Shown piece after piece: positions 7,677 through 14,906 of a stretch of 64,000 bases of DNA. The DNA lies in assembly GCA_011390935.1 (NCBI GenBank), contig JAABRL010000007.1:1-64000 (forward strand), written 5' to 3'. Below the pieces are notes generated by a model, which made no database searches, was not told the DNA's origin, and saw only the letters and a list, made by a program, of their open reading frames with translations. Position numbers and translations under genes: made by a program. Origin of the DNA: Gemmatimonas sp. (GTDB taxonomy: Bacteria > Gemmatimonadota > Gemmatimonadetes > Gemmatimonadales > Gemmatimonadaceae). Numbering within the stretch: the stretch's first letter is position 1; each line of letters opens with the position of its first letter.

Positions 7677-9109
7677 TTCGGACGCCGACGCTCACGCTCG
7701 GCCTTGCCATATCGCCCCGCATCGCTGCGGCTGATCTTGCGACGCGCCACCAGCGCTTCGAGCATGAGTTCGCACGCCACGGCCACCAGCGCGGAATCAC
7801 TCTTGGGCGCGAGCCCCAGCGCGACCACGGTGTCCACCAGCCCGGGGACCGCGTCGAACCCCTGACGCACGAGCGGCGTCGCGGCGTCATCGCTCACCTG
7901 CAGCGCACCGCCGCCGTCGAACCACATCACGATTTCTTCGGCATCCACCTCGCCCGCGCGCGCTTCGAGTGTTTCGTGACAGGCGCGACGAATGAGTTCG
8001 TGCGCGATCGCCGTCCCACCCACCAGCTCGCCCTCGTACTCGAGCTCCATCTTGCCGGTGATCGCAGGCAGCGCGGCGTACACGTCGGCAATGCGCGGCA
8101 CGACTTCGCTTTCGCCCTTCACGATCGCACGCTGCTCGGCGTTGGACACCACATTCTCCAGCACCGTGATCGGCATGCGCTGCGACACACCGCTGCGCTT
8201 GTCCACGCGCTTGTCATCGCGTGCTTCGAACGCGACGCGTTCCACGACCTCACGCACAAGATCGGGGATGCGCTGCTCGAGTTCACCACGATTGGTCCAC
8301 GCTTCCTGCTTCGTGATGTTCACGCCGAGCTCGACGCTCGTGGGGTAGTGCGTCACAATCTCGCTGCCGATGCGGTCCTTGAGCGGCGTGATGATCTTGC
8401 CGCGCGCCGTGTAGTCTTCGGGGTTCGCGGTGAAGCAGAGCAGCACGTCGAGCTTGAGGCGCACGGGGTAGCCTTTGATCTGGACATCCCCCTCCTGCAT
8501 GATGTTGAACAGCCCCACCTGCACCTTGCCGGCGAGATCGGGGAGCTCGTTGAGCGCGAAGATGCCGCGGTTGGCGCGCGGCAGCATGCCGTAGTGCATG
8601 GTGAGTTCATCGCTCAGCAGATGCCCGCCGCGCGCCGCACGAATGGGGTCCACATCACCAATGATGTCGGCCACGGTCACGTCGGGCGTGGCCAGCTTCT
8701 CCACGTACCGTTCGTCGCGCGAGACCCAACCGATCGGCGTGTCATCGCCGTGTTCAGCGATGAGCTGCCGGGCGTACTTGGAGATCGGCGCGAAGGGTGA
8801 ATCGTTCACTTCGCTGCCCGCCACTACCGGCATCTGCTCGTCGAGCAACGTGCCGATCGCACGCAGCAGACGCGTCTTGGCCTGTCCGCGAAGCCCGAGC
8901 AGAATGAAGTTGTGTCGCGACAGCAACGCGTTGACGATCTGGGGCATCACGGTGTCTTCGTAGCCGAGCACGCCGGGGAAGAGCGGGCCGCCGGCCTTGA
9001 GTCGCGCGATGAGATTGGCACGCACTTCATCTTTCACGGTGCGCGGGCGATCGGGATTGGCCCAGGCAGAGCGGCGCAGTGCGCCAAGCGTATCGGGAAG
9101 TCGGGTCAC
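7658..9109 (-). CDS. Mg-chelatase/MoxR-type AAA+ ATPase
   Basis: This 483-residue ATPase resembles the stand-alone 'magnesium chelatase' family found with vWA proteins in actinobacteria. A Walker A motif GLRGQAKTR lies near residue 60. The family sequences SERYVEKLATPD-like (here DERYVEKLATPD), IGDVDPI, GIFALNELPDL in place of a classical Walker B, NPEDYTARGKIITPLKDRIG and a sensor region follow in order. These ATPases remodel a target through a partner with a MIDAS site; the vWA protein at 1-1066 is the obvious candidate. The GTG start at 9109 gives MTRLPDTLGAL. Upstream codons lack a ribosome binding site. Tetrapyrrole synthesis is unlikely, as no chelatase H subunit is nearby. Confidence 0.82.
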   Translation of the reverse strand: MTRLPDTLGALRRSAWANPDRPRTVKDEVRANLIARLKAGGPLFPGVLGYEDTVMPQIVNALLSRHNFILLGLRGQAKTRLLRAIGTLLDEQMPVVAGSEVNDSPFAPISKYARQLIAEHGDDTPIGWVSRDERYVEKLATPDVTVADIIGDVDPIRAARGGHLLSDELTMHYGMLPRANRGIFALNELPDLAGKVQVGLFNIMQEGDVQIKGYPVRLKLDVLLCFTANPEDYTARGKIITPLKDRIGSEIVTHYPTSVELGVNITKQEAWTNRGELEQRIPDLVREVVERVAFEARDDKRVDKRSGVSQRMPITVLENVVSNAEQRAIVKGESEVVPRIADVYAALPAITGKMELEYEGELVGGTAIAHELIRRACHETLEARAGEVDAEEIVMWFDGGGALQVSDDAATPLVRQGFDAVPGLVDTVVALGLAPKSDSALVAVACELMLEALVARRKISRSDAGRYGKAERERRRPNQEFFG

Positions 9110-9257
9110 GGTACAGTCGGAGAGAGGAGGTCGGCGCGAAATGCCGTCACAGGGTGAGCGCATGAGCGGGCCGGAACGTGCCCGCGTGATGCACAAGCCT
9201 GTGGGCGCGACGCGAAACTCCCTGCGGCATAAGGACTTGCGTTACAGTCCCGGCTCC

Positions 9258-9285
9258 TTGACAGTCGGTCCGGAACTCCTAAATT
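9258..9285 (+). promoter_or_regulatory. Putative sigma-70 promoter of the small lipoprotein gene
   Basis: TTGACA at 9258-9263 is followed after 16 bp by TAAATT (9280-9285), about 85 bp before the lipoprotein ATG. The -35 box is perfect and the -10 box matches at four of six positions. A 10-bp palindrome TGTCCGGACA (9293-9302) lies just downstream near the expected start site and could be an operator. Confidence 0.5.
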
Positions 9286-9370
9286 CTTCATTTGTCCGGA
9301 CAGCAGGCCGAGCCGAGTTCATGGGGAACCGCGGTTCACGGGCGACACATCATACCCAGTAGAGGATCGC

Positions 9371-9559
9371 ATGAAGCGCATTGCCCTGATCGCCGCTGCC
9401 GTCGTGCTCACCGCTTGCGGTGGTGCCACCGAAGAAGCCGCCCCCGTCGCCGAAGAGCAGCCGGCAGCTGCCGTGATGGAACAGCCGGCGATGGAGATGC
9501 CGGCGGACAGCTCGGCCGTTGACAGCACCGCTGCCGCGCCCGATAGCGCCAGCATGTAA
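9371..9559 (+). CDS. Small Ala/Pro/Glu-rich lipoprotein
   Basis: This 62-residue protein has a lipoprotein signal peptide (MKRIALIAAAVVLTACGG). Its lipobox LTAC places the acylated cysteine at position 16. The mature 47 residues are low-complexity (Ala, Glu, Pro, Met, Ser) with no fold I recognise. It stands alone with its own promoter and a strong terminator, so it is probably abundant. Small lipoproteins of this type can act as envelope spacers, but no function can be assigned. Confidence 0.75.
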   Translation: MKRIALIAAAVVLTACGGATEEAAPVAEEQPAAAVMEQPAMEMPADSSAVDSTAAAPDSASM

Positions 9560-9580
9560 TCTCGCGGTGTCGCGAGAGTG

Positions 9581-9613
9581 AAACGCCCCGGGGCTTTGGC
9601 TCCGGGGCGTTTT
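9581..9613 (+). terminator. Rho-independent terminator after the lipoprotein gene
   Basis: AAACGCCCCGG (9581-9591) pairs with CCGGGGCGTTT across a 10-nt loop, and the stem runs into TTTT (9610-9613). A smaller hairpin CTCGCG/CGCGAG precedes it at 9561-9576. Confidence 0.85.
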
Positions 9614-9626
9614 GCGTTTGGTCCGG

Positions 9627-9884
9627 GGGCGAGGGCAGGGGGTGGGGCGCCCCCGCGTCAACGTGCGGCTCGGCCGGGCGGCGGGGCCGCCCAGCCGGAC
9701 CGCCCGACACGCGGGGGGACCCCACCCCCTGCCCTCGCCCTTGAGGGCCCCGTGCCACGCGCCGGAGGCGCGAGGCACGGGGGGCGGGGCGTTGGCCTCG
9801 CGGTTGTGGGGCTCGCGCCCAACGGCATGTTGACCGGGCGGCGGTCTCGCGTTGGTTGGGCTGCGCCCGACGGGCACGCGAGAC
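9627..9884. repeat. Cluster of large GC-rich hairpins in a gene-free stretch
   Basis: The 390 bases between the lipoprotein and ygfZ hold no gene. The first hairpin has perfect 21-nt arms at 9627-9647 and 9720-9740; its interior also pairs (9650-9658 with 9709-9717, and GGGCGG with CCGCCC further in), so about 114 nt fold almost completely. The second, 9748-9782, pairs CCCCGTGCC with GGCACGGGG and CGCGCC with GGCGCG. The third, 9844-9884, pairs GTCTCGCG with CGCGAGAC. Beyond them, 9900-9955 contains several spaced ACTGC motifs. Confidence 0.8.
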
Positions 9885-9948
9885 CTACCTCAACGGCGCC
9901 TTACTGCGACGACACTCTACTGCAACTGCACACTGCTGCAACCGCACG

Positions 9949-10959
9949 TTACTGCGCTACGACGGCCTCGATGGGGTCTGTGGCCTCTGTCATCACCTGT
10001 ACTCCAGTTCCCGGCTCCACCTCGCGTCGCACCATGGCGATGGAGATGGGACCAACACGCGGTGACAGGGCACTCGACCGGACATCGCCCACCACCTTTC
10101 CGTCCGCGAGGCGTACTTCTGCCCCGGTGGGCAGGGGGGTGCTGCTGTGCAGGACACGCAGGTGACGGTTCACGTGCCCGCGAAAGTGAATGCGCGCGAC
10201 GGTTTCCTGGCCGGTGTAGCACCCCTTGTCGAACGACAGCGCGCCGAGTGTACCGAGGTTGGCTTCCTGCGGGATGGTGTTGTCGTCCATGTCGCGTCCC
10301 CACAGCGGGCGGCCGGCTTCGATGCGGGCGACGTCGAGTGCGGCGCCTGTGCCAGGGGTCACCGTGGTGTCACGCGCGAGTTCGGCGAGCAGCTGCTCGC
10401 CGAGCGCGGGCGGCAGCAGCAGATGCACGCCTGGTACGTCGCCGAGTTCGGGCGAGGTGATGCGGAACAGTTCGTGTTCGTCGGCGGTGTAGCGAACGGC
10501 GCTGTACGGAGCCGCGGGGAGGGTGGTGGCCTCAGTGCGTGCGTTGATCGCGGCGAGGGTGCGATCGGCGGTCGCGTGAGCGAGTGGGCCCAATAGAGCG
10601 ACGGCGTGCAGCTCGGGTTCGGTGTAGCGAGCGAGGCGTGGGTTCACGTACTTGCGTACCAGGTCGCGCCAACCAGGCCAGCACGCCTCGGCCGCCGTGG
10701 TGAGATAGCGTTCGGTACCAAGGCGCACGATGCGCAGATCGGCCACGATCTTACCCTTGGCCGTGAGTGCAGCGGCGTATTGCCCCTCGCCTTCGGCGAG
10801 TGCGAGCACGTGGTTGGTCACGAGCCCGGTGATCACATCGGCGGCCTTGGGGCCGGTGAACTCGAGGTGCCGCAGGTCGGGGCGCGCGAGCGCGATCACC
10901 CCGTCGTGCAGTGCGTCGTAGGCCGAGCGATCGGCACCGGAGAGCGGAGTCGGGAGCAT
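9949..10959 (-). CDS. ygfZ: YgfZ/GcvT-like folate-binding protein
   Basis: This 336-residue protein has the aminomethyltransferase (GcvT) fold and the YgfZ signature KGCYTGQE at residues 245-252, with the key Cys at 247. YgfZ proteins use folate to help maintain or repair iron-sulfur clusters in some enzymes. That fits its place downstream of glcF, which has two [4Fe-4S] clusters. The start is the ATG at 10959 (MLPTPLSGAD); upstream sequence in frame is not protein-like. It is the last gene of the glc-associated run, 56 bp after the HAD-like gene. Confidence 0.88.
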   Translation of the reverse strand: MLPTPLSGADRSAYDALHDGVIALARPDLRHLEFTGPKAADVITGLVTNHVLALAEGEGQYAAALTAKGKIVADLRIVRLGTERYLTTAAEACWPGWRDLVRKYVNPRLARYTEPELHAVALLGPLAHATADRTLAAINARTEATTLPAAPYSAVRYTADEHELFRITSPELGDVPGVHLLLPPALGEQLLAELARDTTVTPGTGAALDVARIEAGRPLWGRDMDDNTIPQEANLGTLGALSFDKGCYTGQETVARIHFRGHVNRHLRVLHSSTPLPTGAEVRLADGKVVGDVRSSALSPRVGPISIAMVRREVEPGTGVQVMTEATDPIEAVVAQ

Positions 10960-11015
10960 TGGCAATGAATAACCCGATGTCGCACGCGACGGGAGCGAGA
11001 CGCGCGGACCGCAGA

Positions 11016-11600
11016 TCAGAGCGTTGGCCAGTCCATGTGCAGTTCGGGCATCAGGACAGTGACTGTCTCCCGCGCGTGCGCCGACGCTTCCACGGCGCAC
11101 ACGTGCGTGGCGCCGAGCAGCAACGGTGCAATGAGCGCATACTGCCGCTGCAGCGTGGACATCTCCACACCCGCGGCGCGCACGTCGTCGGCAGCGATGG
11201 CGCGCGATGCGTTGGTCTCGCTGAGCAGATGCTCGAGCAGCGGTCCGGAAGCGTGTCGCGTGGCATCCGTGCGCAGCAGCACGCGCCAGCCGTGCGCCGC
11301 GGCCTCGGCGCACTGGGCGACCGTATCCTGAAAGAGCACTGGTGCGCTCTCTGCGGCACGCTGCTGCAGCGACCGCTCGGCCGCGAGTGCCAGCAGGTCG
11401 AGCATCGTCTCGTCGGCCTCGCGCGACTCGGCGGTGGAGGCGCGGGCGGCCTCGGCCAAGCTCAAGCCGGCAATCCATCGAGGCCTGGCTGGCAGCGCGA
11501 GCGTGACGCCCAGCGAGTCTGCGGCCGACTGCAACGCCGCCACGCGCACCGAAAGCGTATCGGCCAGCACGCCGTCAACGGCCACGATCAGAAAGCGCAT
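11016..11600 (-). CDS. HAD-like protein lacking the nucleophilic aspartate
   Basis: This 194-residue protein begins MRFLIVAVDGVLADTL. This matches HAD motif I (hhhDhDGVLhD), but the first Asp, the nucleophile, is replaced by Ala (AVDG). The all-helical cap region and the later core resemble phosphoglycolate-phosphatase-like proteins, yet a phosphoenzyme cannot form on this residue. It lies 7 bp after glcF. A 2-phosphoglycolate phosphatase would make sense next to glycolate oxidase, so this may be a decayed or regulatory relative. An alternative is a wholly different Rossmann protein. The start is the ATG at 11600, with a GGTGAGG-like site upstream. Confidence 0.6.
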   Translation of the reverse strand: MRFLIVAVDGVLADTLSVRVAALQSAADSLGVTLALPARPRWIAGLSLAEAARASTAESREADETMLDLLALAAERSLQQRAAESAPVLFQDTVAQCAEAAAHGWRVLLRTDATRHASGPLLEHLLSETNASRAIAADDVRAAGVEMSTLQRQYALIAPLLLGATHVCAVEASAHARETVTVLMPELHMDWPTL

Positions 11601-11607
11601 GTTCGCC

Positions 11608-12957
11608 TCACCTGCTTGAAAGGGGGTGCTCGGGATCCGCACCACGCTGCAGTGCAGCATCGAGCAGTTCGACCGGATGCACGGCCCGCGTAACACTGCC
11701 GGATTGCAGCAGTCCAGCGCCGAGTTGCATGAGGCACCCCGGATTGCCGCTCACTAGTAGTTCCACCCGCGCATCCGCAATGTTCCGCAGCTTGGGCTCC
11801 AGCACGGCATCACTCGTGTCCGGTTCCACCAAATTGTAGATGCCGGCGCTGCCGCAGCATTGATCAGCGTCCATGAGCGGCACCAGCTCCACGCCGGGTA
11901 GTGCGGCCAGCACCGCCACGGGCTCACGGGTGATGCGCTGCGCGTGCATGAGATGACAGGGCGGGTCGTAGGCCACGCGCAAGCGCGGTGCAGGCGACGG
12001 CTCGGTGCTTCGTGTCGCGGGCGCGAGTCGACCCGCCAGCAGTTCGCTCACATCGCGGACGCGGGCGGACACGGCCTGCGCACGCGCATGCCAGTCGGTG
12101 TCATCATGCAGCAGGTGCCCGTACTCCTTGAGCATCGCACCGCACCCCGCGGAGTTCACGGCAATGAGCGCGTGCGGAGTGCGCTCGAACGCCGCGATGT
12201 TGCGACGTGCGAGTGCGCGAGCGCTGTCGAGGTCGCCGGCGTGGGCGTGCAGGGCGCCGCAGCAGACCTGCCCCCGGGTGAACGCGACCGTGTGTCCCGT
12301 GGCACGCAGTGTGCGCGCGGTGGCGTGGTTGGTGTGCGCGAACAACCCTTGCATCACGCACCCCTCGAGCATCGTGACCGCGGCATCCGCCTTTAATGCC
12401 GGCGTGAGCGTCACGACACCATGGCCCTTGGGTAATCGCACCGGCGCTGTGCTCGCGAGCATGGCGAACGGAAACGCCATCCGCGGCGGAAGCACGCGCG
12501 CGAGAAGCCGTGGCAGCCCAGTGGCGCGAAGGAGGCGCGCACCGAGCAAAGCAACGGTGAGCAGCGACTGGCGGCGAAACACGCCGAGTACGACTCGCGC
12601 GACGAAGGGCGTGGGCCGCGCTTCGCGCAGGGTGGCGCGTGTGGCTTCGAGCAGTTCGCCGTACGGCACGCCGCTGGGGCACGCGGTTTCGCACGCTCGA
12701 CAGCCGAGGCAGCGGTCCATGTGCGCCCCGACATCGGGATCGTCGGGTGGCAGTTCGCCGTCGAGCAGACGCCGCATGAGCAGCAGTCGGCCCCTCGGGG
12801 AGTCGTTTTCGTCGTGCAGGTTCACGTACGTGGGGCACGCCGGCAGGCAGAAGCCGCAGTGTACGCACGCATCGAGGCCGGCCGCTGCGTTGGCCAGCGG
12901 CGAATCGGGGAGCGCGCACGGGAGTGGTGCGCGTGCGGTGGAGTCGGAGACGGTCAC
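11608..12957 (-). CDS. glcF: Glycolate oxidase iron-sulfur subunit
   Basis: GlcF passes electrons from the flavin subunits GlcD and GlcE of glycolate oxidase, which converts glycolate to glyoxylate, towards the respiratory chain. The 449-residue protein has two ferredoxin-type [4Fe-4S] motifs (Cys 31, 34, 37, 41 and Cys 83, 86, 89, 93). Two cysteine-rich CCG domains follow (CCGALHAHAGD and CCGSAGIYNL). The start is a GTG at 12957. It lies downstream of glcD and glcE on the same strand, but an opposite-strand PEP-CTERM gene separates it from them. It therefore probably needs its own promoter in the 12958-13161 gap. Confidence 0.92.
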   Translation of the reverse strand: MTVSDSTARAPLPCALPDSPLANAAAGLDACVHCGFCLPACPTYVNLHDENDSPRGRLLLMRRLLDGELPPDDPDVGAHMDRCLGCRACETACPSGVPYGELLEATRATLREARPTPFVARVVLGVFRRQSLLTVALLGARLLRATGLPRLLARVLPPRMAFPFAMLASTAPVRLPKGHGVVTLTPALKADAAVTMLEGCVMQGLFAHTNHATARTLRATGHTVAFTRGQVCCGALHAHAGDLDSARALARRNIAAFERTPHALIAVNSAGCGAMLKEYGHLLHDDTDWHARAQAVSARVRDVSELLAGRLAPATRSTEPSPAPRLRVAYDPPCHLMHAQRITREPVAVLAALPGVELVPLMDADQCCGSAGIYNLVEPDTSDAVLEPKLRNIADARVELLVSGNPGCLMQLGAGLLQSGSVTRAVHPVELLDAALQRGADPEHPLSSR

Positions 12958-13161
12958 CGAGGAACGCTGACGTGTGCGATGGCAAAACGAAAGGGCACGC
13001 GTGGCTCGGAATTTGCAATACGCCTGCCTGTGCGCTGGTGAGCGCAGCGCTTCGTCAACAAGTCGATCACGAATCCCCCATCGTGCGCGTCGAAGGCTAT
13101 GTTATTCGTCTCGTGGTTCGTGTCATGCGTGCGCGAACGTTCTCTCAGACCGGAGTTGCCC

Positions 13162-13659
13162 ATGCGTTTACTGAATCGTGCCCTTGTCGTGGCGTTTGCA
13201 ACCTGCCTGTTGTCCGCGCCCGCGTCGGCGCAGCTGGTGTCGTTCACGTTCAGCGGCGGGTTGACGGCGTCGTGGACGCTGCCGCAGAATCCGACGCCCG
13301 ACTTCGCCAATGTTGAGGTCTTCGCGATCGACAACGTGGATATTCTGTACGAGGGATCGTCACGGAACGTGGACCTCGGGTTCTTCACGTTGGGCTTCGG
13401 TGGTGGTGTGTGCATCCAGGCGGTCACCGTCTGCGACCTCGGCGACCTGTTTGGTGACCAACTGTTCATTGGCGATGTCGAGAGTCCCACCTTCGCGGAA
13501 GGGATGTTCAACCTCACCAACGGCAACGACGATTCGGAGGTGCTCCTGCGCATCGAGCGTGTTGCCACCGTCCCCGAGCCCTCCGCGGTCATGCTGCTCG
13601 CTGTTGGCGCTGCTGGACTGCTCGCCGTACGCCGTCGTCGGTACAGCTTGCGCGCATGA
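13162..13659 (+). CDS. PEP-CTERM sorting domain protein
   Basis: This 165-residue secreted protein has a Sec signal peptide (residues 1-23, ending ASAQ) and a mature domain rich in Phe, Asp and Gly with two Cys (near 84 and 91). A C-terminal PEP-CTERM signal follows: VPEPS at 137-141, a hydrophobic helix, then RRRR. Exosortase is expected to cleave at PEP and deliver the protein to the surface or to extracellular matrix. The ATG at 13162 has a CGGAG site just upstream. It sits in reverse between glcE and glcF, and a terminator follows it. The exosortase gene is not in this window. Confidence 0.87.
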   Translation: MRLLNRALVVAFATCLLSAPASAQLVSFTFSGGLTASWTLPQNPTPDFANVEVFAIDNVDILYEGSSRNVDLGFFTLGFGGGVCIQAVTVCDLGDLFGDQLFIGDVESPTFAEGMFNLTNGNDDSEVLLRIERVATVPEPSAVMLLAVGAAGLLAVRRRRYSLRA

Positions 13660-13691
13660 GGTCGTAGCGCGCTTGCGCAAGCGTGGTACCC

Positions 13692-13726
13692 CGCGGGCCG
13701 GTCATCAGATCGGCCCGCGTCGTTTT
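13692..13726. terminator. Terminator between the PEP-CTERM gene and convergent glcE
   Basis: CGCGGGCCG (13692-13700) pairs with CGGCCCGCG (13711-13719) across a 10-nt loop, followed by TCGTTTT. It can terminate the PEP-CTERM transcript. It also lies just beyond the glcE stop, so it could act in both directions. Confidence 0.75.
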
Positions 13727-14865
13727 CAGGTCGGTTCCCCCAGCAGGCCGCGATTGAGAATGTGCGCCGGGTCGAGTGCACGCCGCAATCCGGTCGAAAT
13801 GCGATCGGCCACGGAGCACGGCACATGCGGCCACGCATGCATCGGCAGCTGTTCCCACGTCACATGTGCGCCCGGTGGCGCGATGCTCCGCACGAACGAG
13901 GCCCACTCGCCGACGTGCGCGGCCCCTTCGTCCGGCATGGGAATGCTCACGCGCACCAGTCCGCGTCGAATCGAACCGCGCACGCGAGGTTGCCACAGCG
14001 CGTGCGCGTCGCAGAAGGCCGAGACATGACGCCACGTATCGGTGAACCGCGACGGCTCGTGCGTGATGTTTGCCACCAGGTGGTCGGTGGGATCGGCAGC
14101 ACGCAGTGCATGCAGCCTGTCGAGCGCGATTTCGTGCACATCGCCCAGCGCATCGAGCGCACGGCGCTGCGCCGCAACGCGCTCCGCGTTGCCCCCCAGC
14201 CGCACGAGCAGGCACAGTCGCGGTTCAAAGCCGAGTGATGCCGCAAGCGGCGCGTTGAGCAGCTCGAGGGCGAGCGGTGCGATGGGCAGGTCGGCGAGTG
14301 GCGCGAGACGGCGTTCGAGTGATGTGCGATCATCGGCGCAGATGGCGAACACGTCGTCCTGTTCGGGGCGTGCACGCAAGCGCATGGTCACTTCGGTGAT
14401 GACACCAAGCGTGCCCCACGCCCCGGTGTGCAGGCGCACCAGGTCGAAGCCGGCCACATTCTTCACCACGCGTCCACCCGCGCGCACGCGCTCGCCCGTA
14501 CCCGTGATGCACTCGAGTCCGAGCACGAGATCACGAACGCGGCCGAAGGTGCTCGCGAGGGGGCCGTCCGATGCGGTCGCAACGGTTGCGCCGATCGTCG
14601 CCGTTGGCGCGGCGCAGGGATCGAGCGCCAGCCATTGGCGTTCAGCCCCGGTGATGCGGTCGAGCTCCTGCAGCGTGGTTCCGGCGTACGCCGTGAGTGT
14701 GAGATCGCCGGGCTCGTAGTCGATCACACCGCTGAGCGCGCTCACATCGAGTGGCTCACCCTCGCAAGGGCGACCGGCGTGCAGCCAGCTGCCGCCGCCA
14801 CGAATGCGAAGCGGGGTGCGGGTCGCGTGTGCGTGCGCGATGCGATCGGCGAGGTCAGCGAGCAT
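13726..14865 (-). CDS. glcE: Glycolate oxidase FAD-binding subunit
   Basis: This 379-residue FAD-binding type 4 (PCMH fold) protein is the second flavin subunit of glycolate oxidase. Visible features are the N-terminal IRGGGSW, the flavin-binding stretch ATIGATVATASDGPLAS, and GGRVVKNVAGFDLVRLHTGAWGTLG, which is typical of GlcE. It is shorter than GlcD and lacks GlcD's full C-terminal domain, as expected. It starts with ATG at 14865, 41 bp after glcD, and is probably cotranscribed with it. Confidence 0.92.
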   Translation of the reverse strand: MLADLADRIAHAHATRTPLRIRGGGSWLHAGRPCEGEPLDVSALSGVIDYEPGDLTLTAYAGTTLQELDRITGAERQWLALDPCAAPTATIGATVATASDGPLASTFGRVRDLVLGLECITGTGERVRAGGRVVKNVAGFDLVRLHTGAWGTLGVITEVTMRLRARPEQDDVFAICADDRTSLERRLAPLADLPIAPLALELLNAPLAASLGFEPRLCLLVRLGGNAERVAAQRRALDALGDVHEIALDRLHALRAADPTDHLVANITHEPSRFTDTWRHVSAFCDAHALWQPRVRGSIRRGLVRVSIPMPDEGAAHVGEWASFVRSIAPPGAHVTWEQLPMHAWPHVPCSVADRISTGLRRALDPAHILNRGLLGEPT

Positions 14866-14906
14866 GTCCGAATATGGAAGTCAACGCAATGGACGTCATC
14901 GCACGC

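Noticed and set aside
7484-8800. A 438-codon plus-strand frame opposite the Mg-chelatase-type ATPase
   Set aside because: It is Arg/His-rich with no recognisable domain, and it covers a minus-strand gene with a P-loop and family motifs.
9900-9955. The recurring ACTGC motif as a real repeat array
   Set aside because: Copies are spaced irregularly and the flanking bases differ, so I mention it only as part of the hairpin region and do not call it an array.
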